DNA of 64,000 bases from Nonlabens sp. (GTDB lineage Bacteria; Bacteroidota; Bacteroidia; Flavobacteriales; Flavobacteriaceae): NCBI RefSeq assembly GCF_018401815.1, contig NZ_JAGYKG010000002.1:62001-126000 (forward strand), written 5' to 3'. Under the pieces are notes generated by a model. The model had not been told where the DNA came from. It searched no databases and was given only the letters and a program-made list of their open reading frames with translations. The position numbers and the translations under genes are program-made. This document shows, one piece after another, positions 23,871 through 32,347 of this stretch (position 1 is its first letter; every line of letters begins with the position of its first letter).

Positions 23871-23965
23871 GGTATAAATTTCGCTAAGCACCTCTTCATT
23901 AGAAATGTATGGGGCAAGATATTATAAATTTGAAAGCAAGAGTAGAGGAAGTGATCATAAGTATC

Positions 23966-23998
23966 AAAAAAAATCCGACTCATTTTAATGAGTCGGAT
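23966..23998 (-). terminator. Terminator of the rplM-rpsI-rpsB-tsf cluster
   Basis: Perfect 11-bp stem ATCCGACTCAT / ATGAGTCGGAT (23973-23983, 23988-23998), loop TTTA, then seven T residues on the minus strand, 23 bp beyond the tsf stop. Confidence 0.92.
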
Positions 23999-24021
23999 GT
24001 TACAATTTATAAAATGCGTTA

Positions 24022-24987
24022 TTAAGCGATAGAAACTCTTTTGAATCCTACTACTTGTGCATCTTTAGAAGCTACAAACTGAGCGACAGTTTGCTTGTCG
24101 TCCATGATATAGTCTTGATCTAATAATGCTTGCTCTTTATCAAGAGAAGTATTGTCAGCAATAAAGCGTTCCATTTTACCAGGTATAATTCTTTCCCAGA
24201 TAGCTTCTGGTTTCCCTTCTGCTTGAAGTTCAGCTTCATAAGTTGCTTTTGCGGTAGCAAGAGCTTCATCAGTTAACTGAGATCTAGAAATGAACAAAGG
24301 AATGTTTAATAGGGTTTTACCTAAACGTCCACGCTCGATGTTATCCTTTTCAATAGCAGCGATTCTTGATTCTGTTTCAGACTGTACAAATGCATCATCA
24401 AAATCTTTATAAGAAAGTGTAGTGGCTCCCATAGAAGCTACTTGCATAGATACTGATTTTGCAACTTCTGCAGCGTGATCACTACTAGTAGAAAGACCTG
24501 TTAATGCACCAATCTTATTACCGTGTACATAACCACCAACATAAGGAGCTTCAAAAGCTTCAAAACCTCCGATTTCGATTTTCTCACCAATAACACCAGT
24601 TTGCTCAATAAGTTTTTCTTCTACAGTCATGCTGTCATCAAATTTTGATGCGAGAATTTCTTCTTTTGAGTTACAGGGTTGTGCAATAGCAGCAATTTTA
24701 GTTGCTAACTCTACGTAGGTATCGTTTTTTGCAACGAAGTCAGTCTCACAGTTAAGGGATAAAAGAATCCCTCTCGTGTTAGCATCATTGATATTTGAAA
24801 CTACAACTCCTTCTGAAGAATCACGATCAGCGCGCTTTGCAGCTACTTTTTGACCTTTTTTTCTAAGGATTTCTATTGCTTTATCAAAATCACCTTCAGC
24901 TTCAACAAGGGCCTTTTTACAGTCCATCATTCCAGCTCCAGTTGTCTTTCTTAATTTTCCTACTTCAGCAGCAGATATTTTAGCCAT
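24022..24987 (-). CDS. tsf: Translation elongation factor Ts
   Basis: Nucleotide-exchange factor that releases GDP from EF-Tu. 321 residues, slightly longer than the E. coli protein, as usual in Bacteroidota. The N-terminal UBA-like domain (ISAAEVGKLRKTTGAGMMDCKKAL) and the core motif LSLNCETDFVAKND are diagnostic, and HVAKSVSM-like and GFKRVSIA segments follow. It lies 38 bp after rpsB, and a strong terminator closes the operon. Confidence 0.97.
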   Translation of the reverse strand: MAKISAAEVGKLRKTTGAGMMDCKKALVEAEGDFDKAIEILRKKGQKVAAKRADRDSSEGVVVSNINDANTRGILLSLNCETDFVAKNDTYVELATKIAAIAQPCNSKEEILASKFDDSMTVEEKLIEQTGVIGEKIEIGGFEAFEAPYVGGYVHGNKIGALTGLSTSSDHAAEVAKSVSMQVASMGATTLSYKDFDDAFVQSETESRIAAIEKDNIERGRLGKTLLNIPLFISRSQLTDEALATAKATYEAELQAEGKPEAIWERIIPGKMERFIADNTSLDKEQALLDQDYIMDDKQTVAQFVASKDAQVVGFKRVSIA

Positions 24988-25025
24988 TTTAATAAGTTTT
25001 GTACTAGTTACCTAGCGTTATAAGT

Positions 25026-25826
25026 TTATTCTTCTTCGTCTTTTGCAGTAGTTGCTGCTTTAGCTTTTTCCTTCTTAGCGACTTTTTTCTCGGCTTTAGG
25101 AGCTTCATTTTCTTGCTCTTCAGCGTTTTTATCAGACTTGCGATCTTCAAGACCAGCTTGGATAGCGTCAGTAGCTTGTTTTACAATAATGTCTATAGAT
25201 TTAGAGGCATCATCATTAGAAGGGATTACATAATCGATATCGCGTGGATTGGCATTGGTATCAACCATTGCAAAAATAGGGATACCTAATTTCAAAGCTT
25301 CTTTTACTGCGATGTGTTCACGTACCGTGTCAACGATAAAAAGTGCAGCTGGCATGCGAGTCATTTCAGTAATAGAACCTAAGTTCTTTTCTAATTTTGC
25401 ACGCATACGGTCAACTTGAAGACGTTCTTTCTTAGAAAGAGTTTCATAACGGCCATCTTTTTTCATACGATCTACAGTAGCCATTTTTTTAACAGCTTTA
25501 CGGATCGTTACAAAGTTAGTAAGCATTCCACCAGGCCATCTTTCTGTGATGTAAGGCATGTTAGCATCACTAGCGTGTTGTGCAACGATGTCTTTTGCCT
25601 GCTTCTTAGTAGCTACAAAAAGAACCTTACGTCCAGATGCAGCAATCTTGCGAAGTGCGTCAGTAGCTTCTGTTAACTTTGCAGTTGTTTTGTAAAGATT
25701 GATGATATGGATCCCGTTACGTTCCATGTATATATAAGGAGCCATGTTAGGATCCCATTTACGAGTAAGGTGACCAAAATGGACCCCTGCGTCAAGTAAA
25801 GACTTGACATCTGTGTTATTTGCCAT
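25026..25826 (-). CDS. rpsB: 30S ribosomal protein S2
   Basis: 266 residues. LLDAGVHFGHLTRKWDPNMAPYIYMERNGIHIINL and ERWPGGMLTNFVTIRKAVKK are S2 signatures; a lysine/alanine-rich C-terminal tail (EAPKAEKKVAKKEKAKAATT) is typical for the phylum. Encoded upstream of tsf in the universal order and preceded by a folded leader (25845-25941) that may carry its autoregulation. Confidence 0.97.
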   Translation of the reverse strand: MANNTDVKSLLDAGVHFGHLTRKWDPNMAPYIYMERNGIHIINLYKTTAKLTEATDALRKIAASGRKVLFVATKKQAKDIVAQHASDANMPYITERWPGGMLTNFVTIRKAVKKMATVDRMKKDGRYETLSKKERLQVDRMRAKLEKNLGSITEMTRMPAALFIVDTVREHIAVKEALKLGIPIFAMVDTNANPRDIDYVIPSNDDASKSIDIIVKQATDAIQAGLEDRKSDKNAEEQENEAPKAEKKVAKKEKAKAATTAKDEEE

Positions 25827-25844
25827 AATTAAATAGTTTACGTT

Positions 25845-25941
25845 CTGTCGATAGCAATAATGAAGTGGTCATAAGCCGAAGCGTAATTGCCCTCATTATT
25901 TAGATGCTAAACTGAGCTCTGGAGGCAACCAGGCGTGACAG
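25845..25941 (-). ncRNA. Candidate structured rpsB leader (ribosomal-protein autoregulatory RNA)
   Basis: Between rpsI and rpsB the minus-strand transcript can form an outer helix CTGTC/GACAG (25937-25941 with 25845-25849) and an inner 8-bp helix AATAATGA/TCATTATT (25893-25900 with 25856-25863), with about 30 nt inside. A TTTAG-CAT-CTAAA hairpin is possible between the two helices and would compete with the base of the inner one. Just upstream lies a promoter-like pair TTTG, 17 nt, TTAATTTG. The position before rpsB and the nested helices suggest binding of S2. I know S2 leaders from other bacteria; this fold is my own reading. Confidence 0.45.
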
Positions 25942-26015
25942 CAAATTAATATGAATAAAAAAAGAACAAATCCCGTTTGATGATAACACCAAAGGGGAGT
26001 AATAATAGTGTTGTA

Positions 26016-26402
26016 TTAACGCTTTGAAAATTGGAATTTTTTTCTTGCTTTCTTTTGACCGAATTTTTTACGTTCTACCATTCTTGGATCACGAGTCATC
26101 AAACCTTCTGGCTTTAAAGCGATGCGGTTTTCTTCGTCGATAGCTACAAGAGCTCTAGCGATAGCAAGACGTATAGCCTCAGCTTGTCCAGTAATTCCAC
26201 CACCGCGCACACTAGCCTTTACATCGTAAAGATCAGTTGTATTGGTAAGGGTAAAAGCTTGTTTTACTTTGTACTGCAACATTCCTGTCGTAAAATAGTC
26301 GGTAAGATCTTTTTTGTTAATTGTTACGTCACCTTTACCTTCTGTAAGGTAAACACGCGCAACGGCAGTTTTTCTTCTACCTATTTTGTGTAATGTTTCC
26401 AT
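26016..26402 (-). CDS. rpsI: 30S ribosomal protein S9
   Basis: 128 residues; IGRRKTAVARVYL, VRGGGITGQAEAIRLAIARAL and the basic end RDPRMVERKKFGQKKARKKFQFSKR are S9 signatures, the C-terminal arg reaching the tRNA site. It starts 1 bp after rplM, so the two are translationally coupled. Confidence 0.97.
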   Translation of the reverse strand: METLHKIGRRKTAVARVYLTEGKGDVTINKKDLTDYFTTGMLQYKVKQAFTLTNTTDLYDVKASVRGGGITGQAEAIRLAIARALVAIDEENRIALKPEGLMTRDPRMVERKKFGQKKARKKFQFSKR

Positions 26403-26403
26403 A

Positions 26404-26859
26404 TTACTTTACCTCGTTAAGATTAATGGTTTTAGGTTGTTGTGCTTCATGACCGTGCTCAGCACCAGAATACACTTTTAGGTTGCGATAGATGGCGCTT
26501 CCTAATTTATTTTTGGGCAACATGCCTTTTACAGCACGTTCTACAACACGAGTTGGATCTTTTGCAAATAATTCATTTGCAGTAAGACTGCGCTGTCCAC
26601 CAGGATAACCGGTATGTCTGATGTATGTTTTCTCGCTCCATTTGTTGCCACTTAGAGTGATCTTGTCAGCGTTGATAATGATAACATTATCACCACAGTC
26701 TACGTGGGGAGTAAAATTTGTCTTGTATTTACCTCTCAAAAACTTTGCAGCTATTGAAGACATACGACCTAGTGGCTGTTCAGCAGCATCTATCAGTACC
26801 CATTCTTTGTTTACTGTAGCGCTGTTCGCTGAAACTGTTTTGTAACTTAAAGTATTCAC
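26404..26859 (-). CDS. rplM: 50S ribosomal protein L13
   Basis: 151 residues; WVLIDAAEQPLGRMSSIAAKFLRG, HVDCGDNVIIINADKITLSG and AVKGMLPKNKLG are clear L13 motifs. First gene of the cluster, transcribed from a consensus promoter 50-80 bp upstream. The order rplM-rpsI is universal; continuation into rpsB-tsf is common in Flavobacteriia. Confidence 0.97.
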   Translation of the reverse strand: MNTLSYKTVSANSATVNKEWVLIDAAEQPLGRMSSIAAKFLRGKYKTNFTPHVDCGDNVIIINADKITLSGNKWSEKTYIRHTGYPGGQRSLTANELFAKDPTRVVERAVKGMLPKNKLGSAIYRNLKVYSGAEHGHEAQQPKTINLNEVK

Positions 26860-26910
26860 CTTGAAATAGTTTTAATTCTTTGTCTGATTTTACTAACTAA
26901 AATCGGGCTG

Positions 26911-26940
26911 CAAATGTAATCTTTTAATTTAGAATCACAA
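26911..26940 (-). promoter_or_regulatory. rplM operon promoter
   Basis: Minus-strand TTG (26940-26938), 19 nt, TACATTTG (26918-26911): an exact -33/-7 pair of the Bacteroidota housekeeping type, about 50 nt before the rplM start codon. Confidence 0.75.
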
Positions 26941-27189
26941 GCCGCTTTTTTTAATTTTATTTATAAATTTGAAACGTAGAAATATTTTTTGCAATATTAG
27001 TTCTTTGTTTTACTTAAGTAGCTTTTTTATTTGTTTAGTTTTATTCCTCTTTGCTTTTGATTAAATACAGATAAGGTAACCCGGGATTGCTGTGCTTGTA
27101 ATAAAATTTGTTAAATGCTTTAGTTAAAATAGAAATCTGTTTCAAAAAATTACTCAGTGAATTTTGTATATTTATTAAAAATTATAAAG

Positions 27190-27699
27190 ATGAAAAAGCT
27201 TTTAGGCATACTAATTATTTTGATAGGTATAGGTTGTCAAACAGAATCTACAAGTAGTAGCGCAGTAAATATGAATATTGCCGGCACTTATATTCTTACG
27301 TCGCTTACAGCAAATACTCCAGTTGACTTTAATCAAGACGGAGTGAGTCACACAGAGCTTCTTAATGAGGCGGCTTGCTTTGCTAGTATGGATATTGACT
27401 TTTTGGTAAATGGTGATTTCTTTGCCACGGTTGCCGAACCAAATTTTGATCTGAATAACAATTTTACTTGTCTTATAAGCTCCCAAAATGGAACTTATTC
27501 TTTAAGCGCTAACTCGGTTTTAACAATTGTTGCGCAAGTTAATGGTGGTTCCATTACTCACAATAAGGCAGTAACTTTTACACCAACTACCTTTGAAGTT
27601 TCATTGACAGGACAAGAACTGGATCAATATGTAGGTGGTCGCACTGGAACTCCTGCATCATCTATTACGTCTCTTGATGCGGTCTATACTAAAATATAG
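27190..27699 (+). CDS. Lipocalin-like lipoprotein
   Basis: Start at ATG 27190 (MKKLLGILIILIGIGC), lipobox Cys16; codons upstream in frame lie in AT-rich leader sequence. 169 residues. NIAGTYILTSL at the start of the mature domain, then HTELLNEAACFASMDIDFLVNGDFF, and a later C-x-NGTYSLSANSVLTI block match the lipocalin-like domain widespread in Bacteroidota lipoproteins; the two Cys may form a disulfide. The ligand is unknown. It appears to be a single gene, 330 bp from the divergent ribosomal operon. Confidence 0.75.
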   Translation: MKKLLGILIILIGIGCQTESTSSSAVNMNIAGTYILTSLTANTPVDFNQDGVSHTELLNEAACFASMDIDFLVNGDFFATVAEPNFDLNNNFTCLISSQNGTYSLSANSVLTIVAQVNGGSITHNKAVTFTPTTFEVSLTGQELDQYVGGRTGTPASSITSLDAVYTKI

Positions 27700-27799
27700 T
27701 GTTTGGTAAGTAAGTAGTTTTTTTACATCCTAGAATTAGTACACTTTCTACAGATTTAGATTGTAGGTTATTAATTGGTTAGCTATAAGAGGGGTTTTC

Positions 27800-28081
27800 T
27801 CATTCTTCCATCTGTACGCCTTTCCAGAAAGCTACATGGCCTTCAATTTCTTTTGCAGCATGCTTGGTTTCTGCATAATACCAGGCAGCATCTACATTTT
27901 TTTTACCATTCACTTCAAGAGAATAGTAGCTAGCAGTGCCTTTCCATGGACATTTTGATGTTGTATTACTGTCTTCGAAGTATTTTTTATTAATACTATT
28001 TGCTGGGAAATAGTGATTGTTTTCGATTATTATGGTGGTGTCGCTCTCAGCAATTATTTGATTGTTCCATATAGCTTTCAT
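27800..28081 (-). CDS. DUF427-family protein
   Basis: 93 residues, a complete single DUF427 domain: MKAIWNNQIIAESDTTIIIE, the Y-FP segment NNHYFPANSI, the strongly conserved TSKCPWKGTASYYSLEVNG and AAWYYAETKHAAKEIEGHVAFW. Cytosolic, beta-tent fold; biochemical role unknown. It is probably monocistronic. The gene lies convergent with the lipocalin-like gene, 100 bp away. Confidence 0.9.
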   Translation of the reverse strand: MKAIWNNQIIAESDTTIIIENNHYFPANSINKKYFEDSNTTSKCPWKGTASYYSLEVNGKKNVDAAWYYAETKHAAKEIEGHVAFWKGVQMEE

Positions 28082-28169
28082 AAGTAGTTGATTTAGTTGA
28101 TAAAGCTCTGTAAATAAGTCTTGTTTCTTTAGAAATCTATGTTAAAAGTCTAACGGGTCGTTTTGTTTT

Positions 28170-28378
28170 TTGATTTAAATGCAGCTTCCAGGAATATAAT
28201 AGTACTACTAGTTTTGTTCTTTATTGCAACGGTCATAGCAGCACTGATGCTAATGAAGAATCGTAAGATGCTAATAATGAAGGCTTAGGAAACTATATTA
28301 GCGTTCGTGGTTCAGGACCCAATTTAATTTGTTGGTCTTATCAGAACTCCTTCAACCCGTATCGAATGCAGAACTAAT
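28170..28378 (+). pseudogene. Possible decayed secreted-protein gene
   Basis: The gap 28082-28468 has no intact gene. One plus frame reads QEYNSTTSFVLYCNGHSST, a stop, then GLGNYISVRGSGPNLICWS and NSFNPYRMQN before another stop, with an Asn/Ser/Thr-rich composition like an extracellular protein. A second frame gives an isolated hydrophobic helix. I treat this as a probable remnant; no family is recognisable. Confidence 0.25.
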
Positions 28379-28468
28379 GGTATTATGAAAAGTACTGCTA
28401 TTGTTGGTGTAGATGCTGTAGGTTCTTCAAACGCGATGAACACATGCAGGTGTCATACAGGATAGCAT

Positions 28469-29434
28469 TTATTTCTTTTTTTTAAATAGGTAGTCTTTAA
28501 AAAGTTTCTTTTCATCTTCAAAAACCTGATAGATTTCAAGCCCAGCTTCTTTGGCGAGCCATTCCACTATCAAGTCGTCGTATTTTTGAGATATTTCGGT
28601 ATGTATGGTTTCCCATTTATTGAAACAGATCCTTAGATGTAACTTTTTAATGTGTACCTCGCATTTTTCAGTAGCTATCAAGTAGCTTTTTGCCGTTCCA
28701 GTTTCTGGATCATAAGCTTCCCAATGTTCAAAGTTGTTGACTTTAAAGTCAGCATCCATTTCACGATTTATTCGATGAAGTAAATTCCGGTTAAACTCTT
28801 GTGTAACCCCAGAAGAATCGGCATAGGCAGTTTGAATGGTCAGTGGATCTTTTTTTTGGTCGAAACCCATTAATAACGTATCCTCTGAAGCCATGATTTC
28901 TTGAATATTTTTCAAAAAACCTATGGCTTCTACATGGGATAAATTTCCAATATTGGACCCTAATACCAGAATCACTTTTGGTCTTTGGTTGTAGTTGACC
29001 AGATTTTTAAGGATCTTAAAATAAGTACCTTGTGCTCCTTGTACCTCCATCTCAGGCCAAACTTTTTTAATAGATACTGTCAACTCATCTATAGCATGTT
29101 GACTTATGTCTATAGGGATGTAAGTGAAGTTAGAGTCATGACGATCTAGTTCTTCAAGAAGCACTTTAGTTTTCTTTCCGTCTCCTGCGCCCAACTCTAT
29201 CAAATCAAATCCTTTATCCTGTTCAAAAAGCATTCTCAAATCACTTTTGTTTTGTTCAATGATATTAAATTCTGCTGTGGTTAAGTAGTATTCTGGCAAG
29301 TCCATAATTTGCTGGAATAGCTTATCACCACGATCGTCATAAATATATTTAGAGCTTAAAAACTTAGGGAATTTGCTCAGTCCTATTTTTACGTGTTGTT
29401 CAAATTCTTGCTGGAACGATTCTTTTTTTGTCAT
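28469..29434 (-). CDS. egtD: L-histidine N-alpha-methyltransferase EgtD
   Basis: SAM-dependent trimethylation of histidine to hercynine, the first step of ergothioneine synthesis. 321 residues, the standard EgtD length. YIYDDRGDKLFQQIMDLPEYYLT near the N-terminus is diagnostic, LIELGAGDGKKTKVLLEEL is the SAM-binding loop, and LGSNIGNLS with LLMGFDQKKDP follow as in the family. Start codon overlaps the egtB stop by 4 bp, so the two form an operon with egtB first. Confidence 0.93.
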   Translation of the reverse strand: MTKKESFQQEFEQHVKIGLSKFPKFLSSKYIYDDRGDKLFQQIMDLPEYYLTTAEFNIIEQNKSDLRMLFEQDKGFDLIELGAGDGKKTKVLLEELDRHDSNFTYIPIDISQHAIDELTVSIKKVWPEMEVQGAQGTYFKILKNLVNYNQRPKVILVLGSNIGNLSHVEAIGFLKNIQEIMASEDTLLMGFDQKKDPLTIQTAYADSSGVTQEFNRNLLHRINREMDADFKVNNFEHWEAYDPETGTAKSYLIATEKCEVHIKKLHLRICFNKWETIHTEISQKYDDLIVEWLAKEAGLEIYQVFEDEKKLFKDYLFKKKK

Positions 29435-30597
29435 AATGATTGGGCAAGTCTCAAGCTAGTAAATTGCCATCTAAGTGGCGCATGAAAAAAGTTTCTATAA
29501 GTAGGTCGTGCATGATTCGCGGGCGTAGCGATAGAGCTTCCTCGCAGCACTTTCTGGTTGACCATAAATTTACCGTTATACTCTCCTAGAGCACCCTCGG
29601 GTTTTTGATAGTTAGGATAGGGAAGGTAGGCACTTTCTGTCCATTCCCAGCGGTTGCCATGGTTGAAATGGGACTGAGCAACTTCCCATTCAAACTCGGT
29701 AGGTAAACGCATTCCTTTCCATTGTGCAAAAGCATATGCTTCATAATAGGAGATATGTGTGACTGCCGCAGCTAGATTCACTTCTTTGGAACCGCTTAAC
29801 AAATACTGCATCCACTTAGCATTTTCAAAATGCCAATACATAGGTGCAATAATGGAGTTTTTTTGTACCCAATCCCATCCCTCGGTATGCCATAGCATCG
29901 GGTTAGAATAACCACCGTCATTTATGAATGCGATCCATTCTTGATTAGTTACTAATGAGTTACTTATGGAATACGGCTCTAAAAACACCCGGTGTTTGGG
30001 TTGTTCATTATCATAACAAAATCCCTTAGAGTTATGACCTATTTCATAAACGCCCTCTTTTACTTCTGTAAAGCCAACGCTGGTGTTTTCAAGAAGCTCT
30101 TCATCGAAAGCGCTGCCATATTTCGGTTGTAACGGATTGTTTCCTAAAATATACTTGATATCGGTGAGCAGTAATTCTTGATGTTGTTTTTCATGATGAA
30201 TGCCTATTTCTACAATTGGGATAAGCTCTTCTGTCAGGTGATTTTCTATCAACTCTTGCATGTGAGAAGTCACATAGGAGCGATAATCGTAAACTTCTTG
30301 AACACTAGGCCTGGAAAGATTACCACGATCAGTACGCACCACGCGTTTCCCTATACTTTCATAATAGCTATTGAATACAAAGGCGTAATTTTTATGATAT
30401 CTTTTGTAATGGGGTAGGTGTGCATCGAGTAAGAATTCTTCAAAAAACCAAGTGGTATGGCCTAGATGCCACTTGGGCGGCGACACATCTACGATAGGCT
30501 GTACTACATAATCTTCTGTTTCTAAGGGTTGACAAATACCTTCTGTTGCGGTTCGTGTTTCAATAAAAAGTTGAAGAAGTTGCTTTGTAGAAATCAT
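29431..30597 (-). CDS. egtB: Ergothioneine biosynthesis sulfoxide synthase EgtB
   Basis: Non-haem iron enzyme of 388 residues joining hercynine to a thiol donor with oxygen. The N-terminal DinB-like half carries the iron ligands in WHLGHTTWFFEEFLL and EIGIHHEKQHQELLLTDIKY. The C-terminal formylglycine-generating-enzyme-like half has LRLPTEFEWEVAQ, WEWTESAYLPYP and the terminal RPTYRNFFH block. No egtC or egtE is nearby, so a cysteine-using EgtB or lyase encoded elsewhere would be needed. First gene of the two-gene operon; an iterated palindrome lies just upstream. Confidence 0.92.
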   Translation of the reverse strand: MISTKQLLQLFIETRTATEGICQPLETEDYVVQPIVDVSPPKWHLGHTTWFFEEFLLDAHLPHYKRYHKNYAFVFNSYYESIGKRVVRTDRGNLSRPSVQEVYDYRSYVTSHMQELIENHLTEELIPIVEIGIHHEKQHQELLLTDIKYILGNNPLQPKYGSAFDEELLENTSVGFTEVKEGVYEIGHNSKGFCYDNEQPKHRVFLEPYSISNSLVTNQEWIAFINDGGYSNPMLWHTEGWDWVQKNSIIAPMYWHFENAKWMQYLLSGSKEVNLAAAVTHISYYEAYAFAQWKGMRLPTEFEWEVAQSHFNHGNRWEWTESAYLPYPNYQKPEGALGEYNGKFMVNQKVLRGSSIATPANHARPTYRNFFHAPLRWQFTSLRLAQSL

Positions 30598-30939
30598 GTA
30601 CTCAAATTTAAGGTGTTTTTACTTATTTCGCTTTCGCGAAAGCGTTAAGCTCCCGTTAAATGGATTTTGAAGATACATTCTTTCATTAAATATTGTTGTA
30701 CTATTTCAAAAAGAAAGGCAGGTGGAACAAAAGAAAGGCCATAATTCCATACATTATTATCGTTGCGACATCGAGTAGGTAGCAGCCCTTTGGGTTTGGC
30801 AAGATAGCTTGAGAGCTAAATGCCAAAAACAATACGTACTGCTGCCACCAAAACAATGACAATCAACACAAAAGCTTTGGGGATAACTACCTGGGCAGAT
30901 AGGTTTATAACTTCTAGCCATAGCCACTTAGAGACTTGT
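30598..30939. other. Gene-poor stretch with palindrome and a doubtful small frame
   Basis: Contains CGCTTTCGCGAAAGCG at 30629-30644, 31 bp before egtB. On the minus strand after thyA, a frame of about 44 codons ends VLVAAVRIVFGI and could encode one membrane span, but it lacks an ATG and overlaps the thyA stop region. I see no terminator or RNA gene. Confidence 0.5.
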
Positions 30940-31764
30940 TTACACAGCAACTACCCCTTTAATAGCAGGATGCGGATCGTAATTTTCTAAAGCAAAATCT
31001 TCATATTTAAAATCAAATATATCTTTGATTTCAGGATTGAGTTTCATTTGTGGCAATGCTCTGGGCTCTCTAGTCAATTGGAGCTCTACCTGTTCTCTTA
31101 AGTTGTTGTAAATATGTACATCTCCAAAGCTGTGGATAAAATCTCCGTATTCTAAATCGCATACCTGTGCTACCATCATTGTTAATAAGGCATAGCTTGC
31201 GATATTAAAAGGAACACCTAAAAATACATCTGCGCTTCTTTGGTACAATTGACAGCTTAGTTTGTTATGGGCAACATAGAATTGGAAAAAGGCATGGCAG
31301 GGTGGCAAAGCTGCTTTGCCATTTTCCACATTTTCTGAAAAACTTTTACTCGTATCTGGCAGTACGCTAGGATTCCAAGCACTAACGATCATGCGGCGAC
31401 TATCGGGGTTGGTCTTTAATGTGTTAATCACCTCTTTGATTTGATCTATTCCTTCATCATTCCAATTGCGCCATTGGTGTCCATAAACTGGTCCAAGATC
31501 GCCGTTTTCATCAGCCCATTCATTCCATATTCTTACGTTATGATCTTTCAAGTACTGTATGTTAGTGTCTCCAGATAGCAACCACAGCAATTCGTGAATA
31601 ATAGATTTTAAATGCACCTTTTTTGTTGTTACTAAAGGGAAGCCTTTTTGAAGATTAAAACGCATTTGATAACCGAAAAGGCTGCGAGTTCCTGTTCCAG
31701 TGCGATCACCTTTGTCGATTCCGTTTTCTAAAATATCTTGAAGTAAATCTTGGTATTGTTTCAT
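30940..31764 (-). CDS. thyA: Thymidylate synthase ThyA
   Basis: Converts dUMP to dTMP with methylene-tetrahydrofolate. ATG 31764 ([15 protein letters not shown]) gives 274 residues and the normal N-terminus; 16 extra upstream codons are rejected. [12 protein letters not shown] binds folate/phosphate, the catalytic Cys is in [32 protein letters not shown] and GDVHIYNN are dUMP-binding. Followed by no clear terminator. The unknown SpoIIAA-like gene lies 105 bp upstream on the same strand. Confidence 0.96.
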   Translation of the reverse strand: MKQYQDLLQDILENGIDKGDRTGTGTRSLFGYQMRFNLQKGFPLVTTKKVHLKSIIHELLWLLSGDTNIQYLKDHNVRIWNEWADENGDLGPVYGHQWRNWNDEGIDQIKEVINTLKTNPDSRRMIVSAWNPSVLPDTSKSFSENVENGKAALPPCHAFFQFYVAHNKLSCQLYQRSADVFLGVPFNIASYALLTMMVAQVCDLEYGDFIHSFGDVHIYNNLREQVELQLTREPRALPQMKLNPEIKDIFDFKYEDFALENYDPHPAIKGVVAV

Positions 31765-31869
31765 AATATATACAATGGCTTTGTTGATACTTGTTCCAAC
31801 TAAACAACACAAATTACTTGAAATCTATAATTAAAAACGAATTAAAGTTACGGAAGATATGAGCTTTTA

Positions 31870-32271
31870 TTAACCAGTTTGATGCTCGTCTTCATTAGGA
31901 GAAAATGAATTTGCCCAAGCGATAGCACTTTCTATATTATTAAAAAAGCTAAAAGAACCAGAATATAAAGATTGCTCTGAAACGGCTTGCATTTTTTGTT
32001 CTAGAGTAGTTCCAACTATAGCAATTCCTACCATAGTCTTAGCATTCACAAGTTGGTATACCTTGGCGTCTACGTCATGGCCAAATTCGCGATTAGAGAT
32101 GAACACTATTTTTTCTTTGCCGTAATAGTTGTTGATATCAGTAAGCATGCGCATGGCAATTTCGTTGTTGACGATTACGCTAGAATCTAACAGGCCTATC
32201 ACATAATGCTCATAGCATGTCATGGAGCCAAAAGAGTAATCAAACTTATGCTTGTAAGGAATGATTTTCAA
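31870..32271 (-). CDS. SpoIIAA/STAS-like small cytosolic protein
   Basis: 133 residues without signal or membrane span. The order of strands and helices, with IVFISNREFGHDVDAKVYQLV in the middle and MVGIAIVGTTLEQKMQAVSEQSL then FFNNIESAIAWANSF at the end, resembles SpoIIAA-like (STAS/SEC14-type) single-domain proteins of Bacteroidota. The terminal EAIAWL-like helix is their best-conserved part. The assignment rests on this pattern only. Role unknown; the protein may sense or bind a lipid or partner protein. Confidence 0.5.
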   Translation of the reverse strand: MKIIPYKHKFDYSFGSMTCYEHYVIGLLDSSVIVNNEIAMRMLTDINNYYGKEKIVFISNREFGHDVDAKVYQLVNAKTMVGIAIVGTTLEQKMQAVSEQSLYSGSFSFFNNIESAIAWANSFSPNEDEHQTG

Positions 32272-32347
32272 AAGGTGCTACTGTTTTAAGGATAAGAACT
32301 GACACAAATTTAATCATTTTTTTAACAAAAACTTAGGTTTTACAAGT

